From Gammaproteobacteria bacterium (GTDB taxonomy: Bacteria; Pseudomonadota; Gammaproteobacteria; Burkholderiales; Burkholderiaceae_B), in NCBI GenBank assembly GCA_018815245.1, contig JAHIXK010000015.1, positions 28,800-92,799 of the forward strand: 64,000 nt of DNA. Direction: 5' to 3'. The position numbers and the translations under genes were made by a program. The notes under the pieces were generated by a model, which saw nothing but the letters and a program-made list of their open reading frames with translations, was not told the DNA's origin and ran no database searches. The stretch's first letter is position 1. Each line of letters begins with the position of its first letter. This document shows positions 62,862 through 64,000 of this stretch, in pieces.

Positions 62862-64000
62862 TTAGAGCAGTCCGCCAGTAATCGGGCTGCTTGCGTCCAG
62901 TAGCGGGTCGGTGACGGTACTGATCGGTGTGCCTTCTGTTGCTGCCAACAGGTCATCAACTGGCGTTGTTTCACCTCCACCATCTCCACCACCAGCCAGT
63001 GCGTCAGCCAACGGCTCGGTTACGGCTTCCAGTGGGGTGTTGGCGCCAATGTCTTCGATCACTCCGCCAACGCTTTCGCCCAATACTGCGGGATCCGAGT
63101 TTTCCATCAGCGCGTCTGTCAACGGATCCAGTGGTGTGTCGGGTAAGGCGTTGCCTTCCTCAGCCGGGGGTTCTTCTGTGGCAGGTTGGGTCTCGCCACC
63201 CAGCAGTGTGCCTGTTGTTGTCACAAGTTCTTGGCCAGGGCCAGCCATTTCAGCATTGTCGATGAGGGCGTCGCCAGCATCCGAAATGCCGGAGGACAGT
63301 GGTGCTACCAGCATGTCGGATACCGCAGTAGTGAGCGGATCCAGTGGTGCCAAAGCACTGTCTTCATTGGTCAAGTCTGTCAGGCCTTCGCCTGTTTCGT
63401 CCAGCGTACCGCTTAGACCTGTTGATCCACCCGATTCCTTGTCGGTGCCAACCACAGGGGCCAACACATTAGAGGTCAGCGGGCTTAGCTGGCTTTCATC
63501 GCCAGCCAGTGTGTCGCCCACGCTGCTCAAGCCAGCGGCCACACCGTCTGTGCCGTCTTCTTCGCTGTAACCCAGGGTTTGAGCCAGTGGATCAACGACT
63601 GGATCCAGTGGCGTGCCTTCTGCACCTTCGGCCAGGCCGAGGGACAGGTTGCTGACAACGCCAACCAGGCCCTCTTGGTCGTTGGTGTAGCCTTCTTGCT
63701 CTTGGCCAATTGTTTCGGCAAGCAGATTGCTGACAGGTGTTGGGTCTTGCGCGGAGGCGTCGGCCAGCCCGTCAGAAATGGTACCCAGTCCATCGGCAAG
63801 CGGTGCCGTTGCGGCAGCCAAAGGGGCCAGTGGCGTTTCTTCCAGACTTTGATCCAAAGAATCCAATCCGCCGATCAGGCCGGCAGGGTCGCCTTCAGCA
63901 TCGGAATCGGAATCGCTGTCGGAATCGCTGTCGGAATCGCTGTCGGAATCGCTGTCGGAATCGCTGTCGGAATCGCTGTCGGAATCGCTGTCGGAATCGC
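62862..64000 (-). CDS. Serine-aspartate repeat, low-complexity secreted protein (C-terminal part)
   Basis: The reading frame is open through the right edge, so the start lies outside. From the edge inward it encodes a Ser-Asp dipeptide run (about 63899-64000), a short linker (EGDPAGLIGGLDSLD), then about 330 residues of degenerate acidic repeats. These are built on (T)PL(D/E)xxT(D/E)PLADAL, for example TPLDPVVDPLAQTLG, TPLDPLTDAL, TPLEAVTEPLADAL and TPISTVTDPLLDA. There are no Cys and few aromatics. It is probably extracellular; the function is unknown. Confidence 0.7.
   Translation of the reverse strand, partial: DSDSDSDSDSDSDSDSDSDSDSDSDSDSDSDSDAEGDPAGLIGGLDSLDQSLEETPLAPLAAATAPLADGLGTISDGLADASAQDPTPVSNLLAETIGQEQEGYTNDQEGLVGVVSNLSLGLAEGAEGTPLDPVVDPLAQTLGYSEEDGTDGVAAGLSSVGDTLAGDESQLSPLTSNVLAPVVGTDKESGGSTGLSGTLDETGEGLTDLTNEDSALAPLDPLTTAVSDMLVAPLSSGISDAGDALIDNAEMAGPGQELVTTTGTLLGGETQPATEEPPAEEGNALPDTPLDPLTDALMENSDPAVLGESVGGVIEDIGANTPLEAVTEPLADALAGGGDGGGETTPVDDLLAATEGTPISTVTDPLLDASSPITGGLL
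63907..64000. repeat. Perfect 12-bp tandem repeat encoding SDSD
   Basis: The unit TCGGAATCGCTG is repeated almost eight times without error and continues past the window edge. Read on the minus strand it gives alternating Ser and Asp codons (GAT TCC GAC AGC). Changes in copy number keep the frame, so length variation is tolerated. Confidence 0.95.

Noticed and set aside
63907..64000. Possible CRISPR array
   Set aside because: Units are 12 bases, contiguous and without spacers, and lie inside a reading frame: a coding microsatellite.

Overview
The window reads as a continuous piece of chromosome from a betaproteobacterium of the order Burkholderiales. The evidence is gene order: TPR protein-lolB-ispE-tRNA-Gln-prs-rplY, rpoN-hpf-ptsN-hprK-rapZ, mlaFEDACB-ibaG-murA-hisGDCBHAFIE-hinT-tatABC, petABC-sspAB and hemA-prfA-prmC-grxD-ubiX are all arranged as in that group. 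GC content looks moderate rather than high. My best guess for the genus is Limnobacter or a close relative, which is an inference. I see no rRNA, insertion sequence, prophage or CRISPR array. Two tRNA genes are present (Gln-TTG and Thr-TGT). Coding density is very high: the longest stretch without a convincing gene is about 280 bases (52588-52866).

Layout. 1-166 holds the N terminus of a membrane signalling protein. 287-9137 carries housekeeping genes (patatin-like hydrolase, pth, a methyltransferase, leuA with a divergent Lrp-type regulator, an ExoD-like protein, rplY, prs, tRNA-Gln, ispE, lolB). 9142-12962 has a TPR lipoprotein and the oxidised-guanine repair pair mutM/mutY. 12918-20665 is a long minus-strand block: nitrogen/carbohydrate PTS regulators, sigma-54, LPS transport (lptABC) and KDO synthesis (kdsCD). 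A CPA2-type cation/proton antiporter follows on the plus strand.

22777-30695 is the main accessory region. It is an eight-gene minus-strand operon for a compact type IV pilus / type II secretion-like machine: secretin, ATPase, GspF-like platform, two bitopic inner-membrane proteins and three prepilin-like proteins. Most neighbours share stop/start codons. No prepilin peptidase, PilM/GspL-like or retraction ATPase gene is nearby.

30894-46520 is one long plus-strand series: phospholipid trafficking (mla), an ABC-2 exporter, ibaG, murA, the complete his cluster, hinT and tatABC. 46533-52497 has a DegS-like protease, a Nif3-like protein, the bc1 complex (Rieske protein, cytochrome b, cytochrome c1) and sspAB. 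53765-58020 is the ubiX-grxD-prmC-prfA-hemA cluster, followed by a response regulator.

58920-61978 is a second accessory module: a TetR-family regulator divergent from an AlkB-family di-iron monooxygenase and a ferredoxin-type reductase, with a promoter/operator readable in the gap. 61989-64000 ends with two minus-strand genes for acidic, low-complexity, probably exported proteins. They share a repeated TPLDxxxDPLxDA-type motif, and the second runs off the window through a perfect 12-bp repeat encoding Ser-Asp dipeptides.
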